Shown here: positions 44,642-54,519 of the stretch, piece by piece | Layout: each line of letters begins with the position of its first letter | How positions within the stretch are numbered: the stretch's first letter is position 1 | Assembly (NCBI GenBank): GCA_035515795.1 | Contig: DATJAY010000002.1 | Location: forward strand, 1 to 64,000 | Source of the DNA: Candidatus Acidiferrales bacterium | GTDB lineage: Bacteria > Bacteroidota > Ignavibacteria > Kryptoniales > JAKASW01 | DNA length: 64,000 nt | Direction of reading: 5' to 3' | Program-made: the position numbers and the translations under genes | Notes under the pieces: model-generated | What the model was told of the DNA's origin: nothing | The model's input: only the letters and a program-made list of their open reading frames with translations | Databases searched by the model: none

Positions 44642-44822
44642 TTACACGGAACGACGGCTTATTTTTCATCTGGGTCATTTATTTGACCTATCTTCGGGAT
44701 TGCAGGGCAATGGGGAGTTGAGCCTCCGCCTAGGTCGCGCCCAATGAGGGTGGGATTCCGACAGTTAGTTCGAGATTATTTGTTTGGAAGTCCACGATGT
44801 GATAATTTTTTCCGTAGAATAA

Positions 44823-47177
44823 ATGACTGATCCTATTATCTTTGGCCGCAATGCGGAATCGAAGGTTGTCTCGGTATTCCAGACGGGTGACGCTTCGATG
44901 AAAATCATAAAGAGGATAGGAGGTGTCGCGGTTTCGGAGGAGCGCAAATTTTACCCGTTCTTCTTTGTGAACGACATTTCTCTTCTCAAGGGCTTCGAGA
45001 AAAAGTTCTGGGAAGTCGAACTGGCGGGAAATAATTATTACAGGTATCTTTGCATTTTTAAGAAATGGACCGACATGCGCTCCGCACTGAGAAAGGCGGC
45101 GGAAAATTTGCATCATGGCCAAAAAGAACCTTCCGTTGATTTCTCGGAGATAGAAGAAATCTACGTGAAGCAGGATCCGATATTTCAGTTCCTGATGCAA
45201 ACAGGGATCACCCTCTTCAAAGACATGGAATTCTCCGAACTGAGAAGGATGCAGCTTGACATAGAAACCTTCTCGATTTCAAACTTCTCAGTCTCAGCGC
45301 GGCCTGAGGACCGGATCATACTTATTTCTCTGTCGGACAATTCCGGATGGGAGTATGTGATTGACGGACGCGAAAAGGGGGAATCCGTCATGTTGAACGA
45401 ACTTGTGGATATTATAAAGAGGCGTGATCCGGATGTCATAGAAGGTCATAATATTTACAACTTCGATCTTCCGTACATTTTGCGTCGATGCGAAATGTGC
45501 GGCGTTAAACTGAACATCGGGAGAGATTCGTTGGAACCGAAAGTCTATACTTCGCGGGTGAATTTCCAGGAGAGAGAAATTGAGTATTCCAACATCGAAA
45601 TTCCCGGACGACATATAATAGACACGTGGCTGCTGGTTCAGGGTTACGATTCGACGAGAAGGGAACTCGAAAGCTACGGGTTGAAGAATGTCGCAAAGCA
45701 TTTCGGTTTCGCCTCGCAGGATAGAACCTACATCGAAGGCTCAAAGATTTCTGAAACATGGTTGAAGAATCCCGACACGCTGGTACGATACGCCTTGGAC
45801 GACGTCAGAGAAACCCGAATGATCGCCGAGCATTTATCGCAAACGAGTTTTTATGTTTCTCAGATGCTGCCGTACAACTACGGGCAGATTCCCCGCCTCG
45901 GCTCAGCGGCAAAAATTGAATCGTTATTTGTTCGGGAGTATCTGCGAAAAAAACATTCAATACCGAAGCCGCAAATCGGCAGGCAGACAAGCGGCGGATA
46001 CACCGATGTGTACATGCAGGGCCTCTTCGGTCCGGTAGTCCACGCGGATGTTGAATCGCTGTATCCGTCAATTATGCTAAGTTATAAGATTTCACCCGGG
46101 ACTGATGAGCTCGGAGTATTTCAGAAGACTTTAAAACATCTGACGAAATTAAGACTGGATACCAAAAAAGAGATGAGAGAAGAGTTAGACTCGATGAAAA
46201 GATTCAGGCTGGACGCGATGCAATCCTCGCTGAAAATCTTGATCAACTCATTTTACGGGTATCTTGGTTATTCTCGCGGGATCTTTAATGATTACAAAGC
46301 CGCCGACATGGTTACCGAAACGGGGCAGAAGATTCTTCGACAAATGATCAGCCAGCTGTCAAATGAAGGTGCCGTACTTCTTGAGGTCGACACCGACGGA
46401 TTATATTTCGTGCCTCCGCGTGAACATGTCGGAGAAGAAAACGAAAGAGGATTTATCACGAAGTTGTCTCGTACTTTGCCGCAGGGGATAAATCTCTCTC
46501 TGGATGGCAGATATGAAAAGATGCTCAGCTATAAGAAGAAGAATTACGCACTGCTCGGCTTTGACGGGAAAATAAAAGTCCGGGGTTCTTCATTAATATC
46601 GAGGAGCATGGAACGATTCGGCCGTGATTTCATACAAAAAGCGATTGAGTATTTGCTGCATGAAAATGTTAAGGCACTTCATGACCTTTATGTCGGCTAC
46701 TCCCATAAAATCCTCAGTCGCGAACTTCCTACCGGGAACATTGCCAGAACTGAAACGGTTAGAGAATCCACCGAAGAATACGAAGCGGCGGTGAGAGCGA
46801 ACCGCAGAAATCGGAGTGCAAGTTTTGAGGCGGCGATAGCTGCAGGCTTAAGTCTGAGAGCGGGCGAGCGAGTTACCTACTATATTGTCGGCAGCGATCC
46901 GCATCAGCCATCGTTTATGAACGCAAGGATCTACGATCCTGGCGGTTCCCTTCGAGACAAGAATGACGAAACCAGAAGAGATTACAATACGCAGTATTAC
47001 ATAAGGAAATTGGACGAATACGCAAAACGCTTTTTTGATTTCTTTGAGCCCGAGGATTTCCAGAAAATATTTTCTACTGATGAAGGCTCGTTGTTTGCGG
47101 TGACGCTGGATGGAATCAAAATCAGGGTAAACGAAGTCGGCGGAGTCGATACGAAAATTGAAGAAGAAGAGGAATAG
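44823..47177 (+). CDS. polB: Family B DNA polymerase (PolB)
   Basis: DNA polymerase of 784 residues with both activities intact. The 3'-5' exonuclease has Exo I LDIETFS (Asp146, Glu148), Exo II EGHNIYNFD and Exo III YALDDVRET. The polymerase has motif A DVESLYPSIM, motif B KILINSFYGYLGY, motif C as EVDTDGLYF (Asp523, Asp525) and the KKKNYALL block. Family B enzymes are the main replicases of archaea and eukaryotes. In bacteria they occur as accessory polymerases (E. coli Pol II-like) or in particular lineages. The gene stands alone after an unremarkable 180-nt gap and ends in a Glu-rich tail (KIEEEEE). It is not linked to phage genes, so it looks chromosomal. Confidence 0.93.
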   Translation: MTDPIIFGRNAESKVVSVFQTGDASMKIIKRIGGVAVSEERKFYPFFFVNDISLLKGFEKKFWEVELAGNNYYRYLCIFKKWTDMRSALRKAAENLHHGQKEPSVDFSEIEEIYVKQDPIFQFLMQTGITLFKDMEFSELRRMQLDIETFSISNFSVSARPEDRIILISLSDNSGWEYVIDGREKGESVMLNELVDIIKRRDPDVIEGHNIYNFDLPYILRRCEMCGVKLNIGRDSLEPKVYTSRVNFQEREIEYSNIEIPGRHIIDTWLLVQGYDSTRRELESYGLKNVAKHFGFASQDRTYIEGSKISETWLKNPDTLVRYALDDVRETRMIAEHLSQTSFYVSQMLPYNYGQIPRLGSAAKIESLFVREYLRKKHSIPKPQIGRQTSGGYTDVYMQGLFGPVVHADVESLYPSIMLSYKISPGTDELGVFQKTLKHLTKLRLDTKKEMREELDSMKRFRLDAMQSSLKILINSFYGYLGYSRGIFNDYKAADMVTETGQKILRQMISQLSNEGAVLLEVDTDGLYFVPPREHVGEENERGFITKLSRTLPQGINLSLDGRYEKMLSYKKKNYALLGFDGKIKVRGSSLISRSMERFGRDFIQKAIEYLLHENVKALHDLYVGYSHKILSRELPTGNIARTETVRESTEEYEAAVRANRRNRSASFEAAIAAGLSLRAGERVTYYIVGSDPHQPSFMNARIYDPGGSLRDKNDETRRDYNTQYYIRKLDEYAKRFFDFFEPEDFQKIFSTDEGSLFAVTLDGIKIRVNEVGGVDTKIEEEEE

Positions 47178-47212
47178 AAAATTCTATCTGAGATTAAAGG
47201 CCGCCGATTTTC

Positions 47213-48340
47213 CTAACCTTCGTATTCTTTCCGCAAAATTTGAAAACCCTCCCGTTCAAGCATTTGTGCGGCGTGATCCATGATCTGTTCCGTGTCGAAT
47301 GAGAGTCTGAACATCCCGCCTGTACCTTCTCGTACTTTCAGAAGCTCGATATCCTTTATGTTTATGCTTGAATCGGCGAGCGTTGTAGTAATTTCTTTGA
47401 GAACTCCGACTTTGTCTTCAACAACCACGTAAAGGTCATAGAGGGGATGCAAGAATCCTTTCCCGCCTTTACGAATTTGTGAACGGCCATATTTGGCGTT
47501 TTCAAATTCGCGCTCCACTTCTTTAAGCTTCCCCTGAGTGATGGAGACACGTAGATCGGAGAGCCTCTTAACAAAAACATCGATGATATCATCTATGTTG
47601 GCTCTGTTTGAAGCGATCACGTCTTTCCACACGGCGAAGTCGCTCGAAGCAATCCTCGTCATATCTCTAAAACCGCCGGCAGCGAGCGTGTTGAAGTTCT
47701 CGTCACGCTTCGAAAGTCCATTTATCAGATCCACGAGTTCTACGGCAATGAGCTGCGGCAGGTGGCTTGTGGCCGCGGCGATCTTGTCGTGTTTTGCCGA
47801 ATCCATGAACAATATCCTGGCGCCAAGCTGTTGGATGGATTCGAGCAGAGACGATATTGTTTCTTCCGGATAATTTCTCAGCGGGCTGAGGACATAAACG
47901 GCATTCTGGAAAAGAAAAGGCTGCGCGGCTTCGACACCGGATTTTTCGGAACCTGCCATGGGATGTCCGCCCACAAAAACGATGTTCTTTGGAATGCATT
48001 CTTTTGCTGCATCCATGACAGGTTTTTTCACGCCCGCAACATCCGTAATTATTGTGCCATCATGTGCAACGGCCGCGACTTCTTTGATAACTTCAACTGT
48101 TTTATCTGAGGGGACGCAAATAAAAATTACCTCGGGGCCTTCGCTGCATATGTCGGAGACACTTTTCGATACTGTCACAAAGGGTATATGTTTCAAAATC
48201 GACTTCTCATTCTGGGGCAGATCGAGCACAAAGACACGGTGACCGCTTTTGGCGAGCGACAGCGCAATCGAGCCGCCGATCATTCCGCAACCGATCACAC
48301 CTATCTTCTTCAGCGAATTAAAATTCTCAAATTCATCCAA
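47213..48340 (-). CDS. tyrA: Prephenate dehydrogenase with ACT domain
   Basis: Tyrosine-pathway enzyme of 375 residues that oxidises prephenate to 4-hydroxyphenylpyruvate with NAD(P). The Rossmann fold begins KKIGVIGCGMIGGSIALSL with the G-X-G-X-X-G loop. Catalytic His/Asn-type residues sit in FVGGHPMAGSEKSGVEAA and AAATSHLPQLIAVEL. The last 75 residues form an ACT regulatory domain (YDLYVVVEDKVGVLKEITTT), suggesting feedback control by tyrosine. It lies 84 nt downstream of DAHP synthase on the same strand, so entry into the shikimate pathway and tyrosine branch probably share a transcript. Confidence 0.92.
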   Translation of the reverse strand: MDEFENFNSLKKIGVIGCGMIGGSIALSLAKSGHRVFVLDLPQNEKSILKHIPFVTVSKSVSDICSEGPEVIFICVPSDKTVEVIKEVAAVAHDGTIITDVAGVKKPVMDAAKECIPKNIVFVGGHPMAGSEKSGVEAAQPFLFQNAVYVLSPLRNYPEETISSLLESIQQLGARILFMDSAKHDKIAAATSHLPQLIAVELVDLINGLSKRDENFNTLAAGGFRDMTRIASSDFAVWKDVIASNRANIDDIIDVFVKRLSDLRVSITQGKLKEVEREFENAKYGRSQIRKGGKGFLHPLYDLYVVVEDKVGVLKEITTTLADSSINIKDIELLKVREGTGGMFRLSFDTEQIMDHAAQMLEREGFQILRKEYEG

Positions 48341-48424
48341 CTTCAGTTACTCCGACCTGTTTGAGAAAGGTGCTTGGCGAAGTGATCTCGTGTTCAGCCA
48401 TTGTTTTGTTTCATCTGCCCATTG

Positions 48425-49441
48425 TTAAGCGACTTTCCTTCCGATAGCTTCAGCGATCAGTCTGATTTCCTTCATCATTTGAATGAACTGGTCAGGGAAG
48501 AGAGATTGCGGGCCGTCGGAGAGCGCCTTTGCCGGATCGTTGTGAACTTCGACCATAATCCCGTCGGCACCCACAGCGACGGCAGCTCTTGCGACCGGTA
48601 CGACCTTTTCACGAATGCCGGTTGCATGGGACGGATCGACAATTACCGGGAGATGACTCTTTTTGTGTACGACAGGAATCGCGTTAATGTCGAGTGTATT
48701 CCTCGTGGAATTCTCGAATGTCCGTATCCCGCGCTCACACAACATAACGTTCCTGTTTCCTCCCGCAAGTATGTATTCAGCTGCCATAAGCCATTCTTCG
48801 ACAGTTGCGGCGAGCCCGCGCTTCAGCATGACCGGTTTGGATATTTTCCCGATCTCTTTCAACAGAAAGAAATTCTGCATGTTGCGCGCGCCGACCTGAA
48901 GAATGTCGGCATATTGTGCCACTATATCAATCTGGCTTGTATCCATGACTTCGGTGATCACCAGGAGGTTGAATTTGTCTCCTGCCTTCCTCAGCAGCTT
49001 CAGTCCGTCTTCGCCCAATCCCTGAAACGAATAGGGGGAAGTTCTCGGCTTGAATGCGCCGCCGCGAAGAATCTTTGCTCCGTTCTTTGCGACATTATCC
49101 GCTATCGTGAAAAGTTGATTCTCATTTTCAACCGCGCATGGTCCAGCCATGACCACCACCTCGTTCCCGCCGATCTTTACCCCTTTGATCTCGATGACTG
49201 TTCCTTCCGGTTTGAATGTCCTGTTCGCGAGTTTGTACGGCTCCGTGACACGGTATACCTCGTCGACCCCCGGAAGAACCTGGATCTGCCTGTGGTCGAA
49301 ATCGGGTTTTACTCCGATTGCGCCAAGTATAGTTCTCGAAACGCCTGTCGAACGATGGACGTCGAAGCCGAACTCGTTCAAAACTTTTATTACGTTTTCG
49401 ATCTCGGCTTCCGATGCTTCTTCTTCAAATACCACAACCAT
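48425..49441 (-). CDS. aroF: 3-Deoxy-7-phosphoheptulonate synthase (AroA-beta type)
   Basis: DAHP synthase of 338 residues condensing PEP with erythrose 4-phosphate, the first shikimate-pathway step. An N-terminal ferredoxin-like regulatory domain ([19 protein letters not shown], about 1-70) precedes the TIM barrel. The barrel has [12 protein letters not shown], the Lys/Arg-containing [18 protein letters not shown], the metal-site block [18 protein letters not shown] and the IVDPSHATG signature. The KDO8P-synthase-related architecture is that of class I-beta enzymes. The paralogous KdsA is at 56.1 kb. The N-terminal domain suggests inhibition by an aromatic end product. Confidence 0.93.
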   Translation of the reverse strand: MVVVFEEEASEAEIENVIKVLNEFGFDVHRSTGVSRTILGAIGVKPDFDHRQIQVLPGVDEVYRVTEPYKLANRTFKPEGTVIEIKGVKIGGNEVVVMAGPCAVENENQLFTIADNVAKNGAKILRGGAFKPRTSPYSFQGLGEDGLKLLRKAGDKFNLLVITEVMDTSQIDIVAQYADILQVGARNMQNFFLLKEIGKISKPVMLKRGLAATVEEWLMAAEYILAGGNRNVMLCERGIRTFENSTRNTLDINAIPVVHKKSHLPVIVDPSHATGIREKVVPVARAAVAVGADGIMVEVHNDPAKALSDGPQSLFPDQFIQMMKEIRLIAEAIGRKVA

Positions 49442-49871
49442 GTTAGATGCTCCTTAGATTAAACTCTAATTGAAAATTTATGATTAAGAGAGATTTTTCT
49501 TTCTGGATTAACGACAAAATACAATTATATCTGTGAATAGAGTCAATTCCCCCATTGGGGGAAATAGAAATAGGAGTATAACCAGTTAGCCCAAACTGGT
49601 CGGGCGTCGGAGAGGGATTGTTGTATTTCGTTACTGCTTTTCACTGTCTGAATATAAACAACTAAGGTCTAATTCTGCAAGAAGATTCAGAAGAAATTAC
49701 CCACAGGTTGCAAGATCTGATTTCGCGAATAGGCTGCCTGTTCAGGCTTCATCACCATCGCCTGACTCGTTCATTATTTCTAACTCAGTCATCGATGAGT
49801 TTTTTAGTTTTCCTCATCAAAGTATATTGGTAAAAATGCTTGAGATGCCGATAAATGATTGTGAGATAACG
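49442..49871. other. 430-nt intergenic region with two perfect hairpins
   Basis: The divergent spacer between the aroF and GH44 genes carries two perfect stem-loops: TTCCCCC-ATT-GGGGGAA at 49547-49563 and ACCAGTT-agccca-AACTGGT at 49581-49600. Neither is followed by a T-run on the plus strand. They may be protein-binding palindromes or part of the GH44 leader, which is long if transcription starts near them. No other gene is seen. Confidence 0.5.
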
Positions 49872-51773
49872 ATGAGAAATCTCTTACCAATACTGGTCTT
49901 TTTCTTTCTTCCGACTTATATCATTGCTCAGAACGTTTCCTTCACTGTGATGGCAGCCGATTCGGCAAAGCCGATCAGTCCGTACATCTATGGAACAAAT
50001 CAGCTGTTAGCCGGTGGAGAAAACTGGACCGCTATGCGAATCGGCGGGAACCGTCTTACCGGCTACAACTGGGAAAACAACGCATCCAATGCAGGCAGTG
50101 ATTGGTTTCAATCGAGCGACGACTATCTCACATCAGTATTTAACATACCTTCGGACAGTTCCAATATTCCCGCGATTGTTACCGAGGCATTTTATAATCA
50201 GGCTCATCAGATCGGTTCTTATCCTCTCGTCACGCTTCAAATGGCAGGTTTCGTCGCGAAGGATAAGAATGGAACGGTTGATTCGTCGGAGACCGCTCCA
50301 TCTTCGCGGTGGGCTTATGTGGCGTTTCAAAAAGGATCTCACCTTTCGCTTCAACCCGATACAGGCGATGACACTGTTTTCATGGATGAATATGTGAACT
50401 TTTTGGTGAGCAAATACGGAACTGCAAGCGCGCCCACCGGTATTCGCGGCTATGAGTTAGATAATGAACCCGACCTTTGGAATTCAACGCATCCGAGGCT
50501 TCATCCCTTGCAGCCGACGTGCCAGGAGATTATTTCCAGGTCAGTAAATCTGTCACGAGCTGTGAAGAAGATTGATTCTTCCGCCGAGATATTCGGACCT
50601 GTCTCCTACGGATTCAACGGCTATTTGTCTTTTCAAGGTGCCCCCGACTGGAGTACTGTCAGCGCCGGAAAAGGATATTCATGGTTCCTTGATTACTACC
50701 TGGATCAAATGAAAAGGGCGAGCGATTCCACAGGCAAAAGACTGCTCGACGTTCTCGACCTGCACTGGTATCCTGAGGCGCAGGGAAGCGACGGAAACAG
50801 GATTGTAAACTCCAACGCCACGACGACCGTTGATAACCTGGCGAGAGTTCAAGCCCCGCGGACTCTGTGGGATCCATCTTACAAAGAGCAAAGCTGGATC
50901 GCTCAGTATTTTCCATCGTATCTACCCCTCATTCCGAAAGTAATGGAGTCGATCGGCAGATATTATCCCGGAACAAAATTAGCATTTACTGAGATTAACT
51001 ACGGCGGTGAGAATGACATCTCGGGTGCGCTGGCAACCGATGATGTCCTTGGAATATTTGCGAAGTACGGTGTCTATCTCGCCACATTCTGGCAGCTCAA
51101 TGGTCCATCTCAATTCATTTCAGCTGCATACAAAATGTACAGGAACTATGATGGCGAAGACTCAAAGTTCGGTGATTATTATATCCCGTCACGAACCAGC
51201 GACAGCGTAGACTTCTCGATCTATGCGTCGATAAAGAGCGATGAGAACAAAATCCATCTGATAGTGATAAACAAGAACTACAACACAGGTGTAACCGGCA
51301 GCTTTTCCATTCTGTCATCAAAGCAAATCACAGGAGGAAGAGTCTGGGAGCTCAACCGTTATGGCTCGCAGATACATGAGCTCGACAGCGTGACAAATAT
51401 ATCCAACAATGCGTTTTCATACCCGATTGAAGCGGCATCAATCTGCCATTTTGTTTTGCAGACTTCGGCAACGACGAATATTGTCGAGAGAAACAGAACT
51501 CCGGACAAATTTGAATTGGCTGCGTATCCAAATCCTTTCAACCCCTCCTGTCGAATCCAGTACAATATCCCGGACAATTCAATCTCAAGACTCGAGGTCT
51601 ATTCAGTCACCGGTGCTTTAATAAAAACTTTCGACGGGCTTTCTCATTCCGGTTCACTGACATGGGATGGCACGAACGAGAACAAACGGAAGGTAGCGTC
51701 GGGTGTGTATTTCGCTATTCTGCGAAATGCGGAACACCTGTTTGCAACAGAGAAATTGCTTTTGCTGAAATAA
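49872..51773 (+). CDS. GH44-family glycoside hydrolase, secreted with C-terminal sorting-like domain
   Basis: Secreted 633-residue glycosidase. The signal peptide MRNLLPILVFFFLPTYIIAQ is followed by a TIM barrel of GH44 type. The early IYGTNQL and MRIGGNRLTGYNWENN blocks are characteristic, the acid/base is Glu199 in ELDNEPDLW and the nucleophile Glu374 in FTEINYGG. GH44 enzymes cut xyloglucan or beta-1,4-glucans. A beta-sandwich (about 415-530) and a C-terminal domain AAYPNPFNPSCRIQYNIP, followed by DGTNENKRKVASGVYF, match the FlgD-like/type-IX sorting domains common in this phylum, implying outer-membrane secretion. The ATG at 49872 gives the signal peptide. An upstream TTG would only add residues. 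It is monocistronic. Confidence 0.82.
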   Translation: MRNLLPILVFFFLPTYIIAQNVSFTVMAADSAKPISPYIYGTNQLLAGGENWTAMRIGGNRLTGYNWENNASNAGSDWFQSSDDYLTSVFNIPSDSSNIPAIVTEAFYNQAHQIGSYPLVTLQMAGFVAKDKNGTVDSSETAPSSRWAYVAFQKGSHLSLQPDTGDDTVFMDEYVNFLVSKYGTASAPTGIRGYELDNEPDLWNSTHPRLHPLQPTCQEIISRSVNLSRAVKKIDSSAEIFGPVSYGFNGYLSFQGAPDWSTVSAGKGYSWFLDYYLDQMKRASDSTGKRLLDVLDLHWYPEAQGSDGNRIVNSNATTTVDNLARVQAPRTLWDPSYKEQSWIAQYFPSYLPLIPKVMESIGRYYPGTKLAFTEINYGGENDISGALATDDVLGIFAKYGVYLATFWQLNGPSQFISAAYKMYRNYDGEDSKFGDYYIPSRTSDSVDFSIYASIKSDENKIHLIVINKNYNTGVTGSFSILSSKQITGGRVWELNRYGSQIHELDSVTNISNNAFSYPIEAASICHFVLQTSATTNIVERNRTPDKFELAAYPNPFNPSCRIQYNIPDNSISRLEVYSVTGALIKTFDGLSHSGSLTWDGTNENKRKVASGVYFAILRNAEHLFATEKLLLLK

Positions 51774-51783
51774 CCGGAGGATC

Positions 51784-51805
51784 GGACGGGACGCTGTCCA
51801 TTTTT
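51784..51805 (+). terminator. Weak terminator after the GH44 gene
   Basis: GGAC (51784-51787) can pair with GTCC (51796-51799), followed by ATTTTT. The stem is short, so this is a tentative site between the convergent GH44 and lptB genes. Confidence 0.35.
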
Positions 51806-51830
51806 AAGCTGGCGGCACGGTCTTCTGATC

Positions 51831-52607
51831 TCAGTATCGGTCCAGTCTAAAATTCTCTCCGAGATAGAGCTTTCTAGCTTCCGTATCGTTTGCGAGGAAC
51901 TCTGACGTCCCCTCTTTTAATATTTTCCCTTCGAACAATAAGTAAGCACGATCCACGATAGAAAGTGTTTCGTGGACGTTATGGTCGGTTATCAGAACTC
52001 CGATCCCTCGCTTTTTCAGGTTCACCACGATTTTCATTATGTCTTCGACCGCAAGAGGATCGATTCCGGCAAAAGGTTCATCGAGGAGCATGAACTTCGG
52101 ATCGGATGCGAGCGCGCGGGCTATTTCGGTTCTTCTTCGCTCGCCGCCGCTGAGAGCGTAACCGAGAGTTTTGCGGATGTTCGAAAGTCCCAGTTCTTCG
52201 ACAAGCCGGTCGGCCTGATCCCTTCTTACCGTTCCATTTAATTTCCTGTATTCGAGGACAGCCATGATATTATCCTCAACCGTCATCTTCCGAAAAATAG
52301 AAGCCTCCTGCGGCAAATATCCGATTCCGAGGCGCGCCCTCTTGTACATCGGCAATCCCGTGATCTGAGTGACGCCTATGAATACGTTTCCCGAGTTTGG
52401 CTTAACCATTCCGACCATCATATAGAAAGTTGTCGTCTTGCCGGCGCCGTTCGGTCCGAGTAGACCGACAACCTCACCTTGACGGACTTCGACTGAGACG
52501 TCATTCACAACGTATCTTTTTTTATACCTTTTATATAGACCGCGCGAATGCAATACGCTGCTTTCAGAGAGCGTATAATCCATTTGTGCAGTTGAAGACT
52601 CGTTCAT
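51831..52607 (-). CDS. lptB: LPS export ATPase LptB
   Basis: ATP-binding subunit (258 residues) of the LptB2FGC pump that extracts lipopolysaccharide from the inner membrane. Walker A GPNGAGKTT is near residues 53-61, the signature LSGGERRRTEIARALA near 155, and Walker B KFMLLDEPFAGIDPLAVED near 176. A short non-conserved N-terminal extension (about 20 residues) precedes LYKRYKKRYVVNDVSV. It overlaps the ostA-like gene by 4 nt and is the last gene of the KDO/Lpt operon. The rpoN gene often found next to lptB is not present; the GH44 gene converges instead. Confidence 0.95.
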   Translation of the reverse strand: MNESSTAQMDYTLSESSVLHSRGLYKRYKKRYVVNDVSVEVRQGEVVGLLGPNGAGKTTTFYMMVGMVKPNSGNVFIGVTQITGLPMYKRARLGIGYLPQEASIFRKMTVEDNIMAVLEYRKLNGTVRRDQADRLVEELGLSNIRKTLGYALSGGERRRTEIARALASDPKFMLLDEPFAGIDPLAVEDIMKIVVNLKKRGIGVLITDHNVHETLSIVDRAYLLFEGKILKEGTSEFLANDTEARKLYLGENFRLDRY

Positions 52608-53962
52608 TTATCTAACTGCGAAATTTTTGTCCACTCCCGCGGAAACTCCGATTTTTCCGGACGATTTCTGTAGTAGATAAAACCCGCCAGGTTATAAGAG
52701 TCTACTCCACCCTTGACAAGTTTTTCCGGATAATATGTCCCCTCGACTCCGCTAATTACCGCGATTCTCTCTATCTTTCCGTCCTTGAAATACATCACGA
52801 CCCGGTCACCGCTGACTCTGTTAACTCCGTTAGGTTTATTTTTGTCGTAAAGATAATACAAACTGGTTGCGTTATTTTCAACGATGATATGGTCCACCTT
52901 CCTGTCGTTCAGATACATTGTCAGTTTTTTGCCTTTGAGCTGGTTGTATCTGTCGGCGAAAATGGAATCGCTCTGCGACACAGCGAACGCCGCGCCGTCG
53001 ACAACAACATGATCAATTTTCTTGTCGCGGATGTAAACCGTTATGCTGTCGCCGGTAAGCTGATTATCTTCGTGCCAGACGACAGGCTCCTTCTCCAGGA
53101 CAACCATGCTGTCCTTGGAAAAATAAATTCCATAACCACAGTGCGCGGAAAGCGAGCCCCGAATTATCTGCACGCTGTCCTTCGCGATGAACCGCTCGTT
53201 TGCACTGTCACGGTAAGCTTCCATGATCAACGAGGTAATCATCATCGTGTCGATTTTTCCGTCCGAACTCGTATCGATTTGTACGAGAAGAGGTTCTCCG
53301 GTCATGAGGCTGTAGTTTCTTTTGCTGTAATCTTCGAAATGGAAACCGCGGACCGTAATATTGTTTTCGAGACTCTTTATCCTGACGTTTACATCCGCAA
53401 ATGTCTTCTCTTCCTCCCGGTAATAAATAAGCTGGTCAGACGTCAATTGCGATGCTGAGTCGCGGACAAAAACGTCTCCGAAGAACTGTGCCACCTTGGT
53501 ATCCGTGTTGTAATTGCCTCTGTCCGCGGTCAGGGTCCGGCGCCTGTCGTTTAGATAAACCGCACTATCGCTTGAAACGGTGCTTGTTTTCCCGAAATAC
53601 GTCCCGTGTTTTGTTCGCAGCGTCAGAGTATCGTCCTCCACTCTCACGTTGCCGTAAAGATCGACGATATCCAGCGTCATGTTTTGAACTGCTCGGTCGC
53701 AATTCAGAGTCGTGTTTCCTCGCTGCATTACGACATGACCGACCAGGTCGCGGTAGCTATCCCCGTTTAGACTGTAGCCGACGAGGCTGTCTGCGTGAAT
53801 CAATCGAACGGTCTGTTCCTGTGCGTTAGCCGCGACGAGAGGGAGCAGGCGGGAGGCGATCAAGAAGATGCAGGGAATTCTCAGCGTACGAATTACTGCT
53901 TCTAGATTCTTGCTACCGGTGACTTCTTTCCCGTCCTTTTTGTCGCTGAAGGTAAGACTCAC
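52604..53962 (-). CDS. OstA-like/LptA-family LPS bridge protein
   Basis: A 452-residue exported OstA-type protein. After an N-terminal signal region (IPCIFLIASRLLPLVAANA, about residues 29-47) it consists of repeated beta-jellyroll strands of the LptA/OstA kind (LVGHVVMQRGNTTLNCDRAV, YGNVRVEDDTLTLRTKHGTY, FFGDVFVRDSASQLTSDQLI and so on). It lacks an LptD barrel. In Bacteroidota this long form is the periplasmic bridge between LptC and LptD. It overlaps the ATG of lptB and the stop of lptC by ATGA-type 4-nt overlaps, so all are coupled. The assignment to LPS transport is strong; individual role is inferred. Confidence 0.85.
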   Translation of the reverse strand: MSLTFSDKKDGKEVTGSKNLEAVIRTLRIPCIFLIASRLLPLVAANAQEQTVRLIHADSLVGYSLNGDSYRDLVGHVVMQRGNTTLNCDRAVQNMTLDIVDLYGNVRVEDDTLTLRTKHGTYFGKTSTVSSDSAVYLNDRRRTLTADRGNYNTDTKVAQFFGDVFVRDSASQLTSDQLIYYREEEKTFADVNVRIKSLENNITVRGFHFEDYSKRNYSLMTGEPLLVQIDTSSDGKIDTMMITSLIMEAYRDSANERFIAKDSVQIIRGSLSAHCGYGIYFSKDSMVVLEKEPVVWHEDNQLTGDSITVYIRDKKIDHVVVDGAAFAVSQSDSIFADRYNQLKGKKLTMYLNDRKVDHIIVENNATSLYYLYDKNKPNGVNRVSGDRVVMYFKDGKIERIAVISGVEGTYYPEKLVKGGVDSYNLAGFIYYRNRPEKSEFPREWTKISQLDK

Positions 53963-54519
53963 TTTTCAGATTTTGCCTCCCCGCTGACGTTGAATATCTT
54001 GTAATTCCTGAGATCGCGGTCAGATTCCATACCGATTCCTTGTATGGTCTCCTTCGGGGAGACGATCCTCACGAAAACATCTGAAGTAACCTTTTGGGTC
54101 CTGTTGTTCCAGTAGAGTTGCTGGGTCCATAAAGTCGTCCCGCTGTCGTTATGGGCGTATACGTTCCCGATCGCTTCGAGATCGTTTGTCTGGTCATTCA
54201 CAATGCCGCTGTCGGAAGTGAGATAACTCGTGTGGACTCCGCGATCGTCGAAAAAATCGACGCGGACACTGTCGCCGAGGTAAGTCTTGCTTTGATTGTT
54301 GAATACCACGGCGTGTCCTGCTTTTAGAACTCCTTTCGTTATTCCGCTATCGGTGAAAAGTATCGTCGAATTCCAGCTCTCCTGATCGGGAGGATTCCCG
54401 GAAATCGGTACCACTGTAGGTTTCAATTTTTCTTCGCAGCCGGTAAGGACGATAGCCGGCAACTGACAGCATACGTCTAAAATAAAAACAGCAAAAATTC
54501 CCGGGAGAATTTTTTTCAT
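53959..54519 (-). CDS. lptC: LPS export protein LptC (lipoprotein form)
   Basis: A 186-residue LptC-family protein. The signal ends in VLTGCEEK, so it is a lipoprotein rather than the single-helix form of E. coli, a common Bacteroidota arrangement. Beta-jellyroll strands follow: VPISGNPPDQESWNSTILFT, KAGHAVVFNNQSKTYLGDSVRVDFF (landmark only) and NDLEAIGNVYAHNDSGT. The protein ends in KIFNVSGEAKSEK. It sits between kdsD and the ostA-like gene with 4-nt overlaps to both. Function: accepts lipopolysaccharide from LptB2FG and passes it to the LptA bridge. Confidence 0.85.
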   Translation of the reverse strand: MKKILPGIFAVFILDVCCQLPAIVLTGCEEKLKPTVVPISGNPPDQESWNSTILFTDSGITKGVLKAGHAVVFNNQSKTYLGDSVRVDFFDDRGVHTSYLTSDSGIVNDQTNDLEAIGNVYAHNDSGTTLWTQQLYWNNRTQKVTSDVFVRIVSPKETIQGIGMESDRDLRNYKIFNVSGEAKSEK

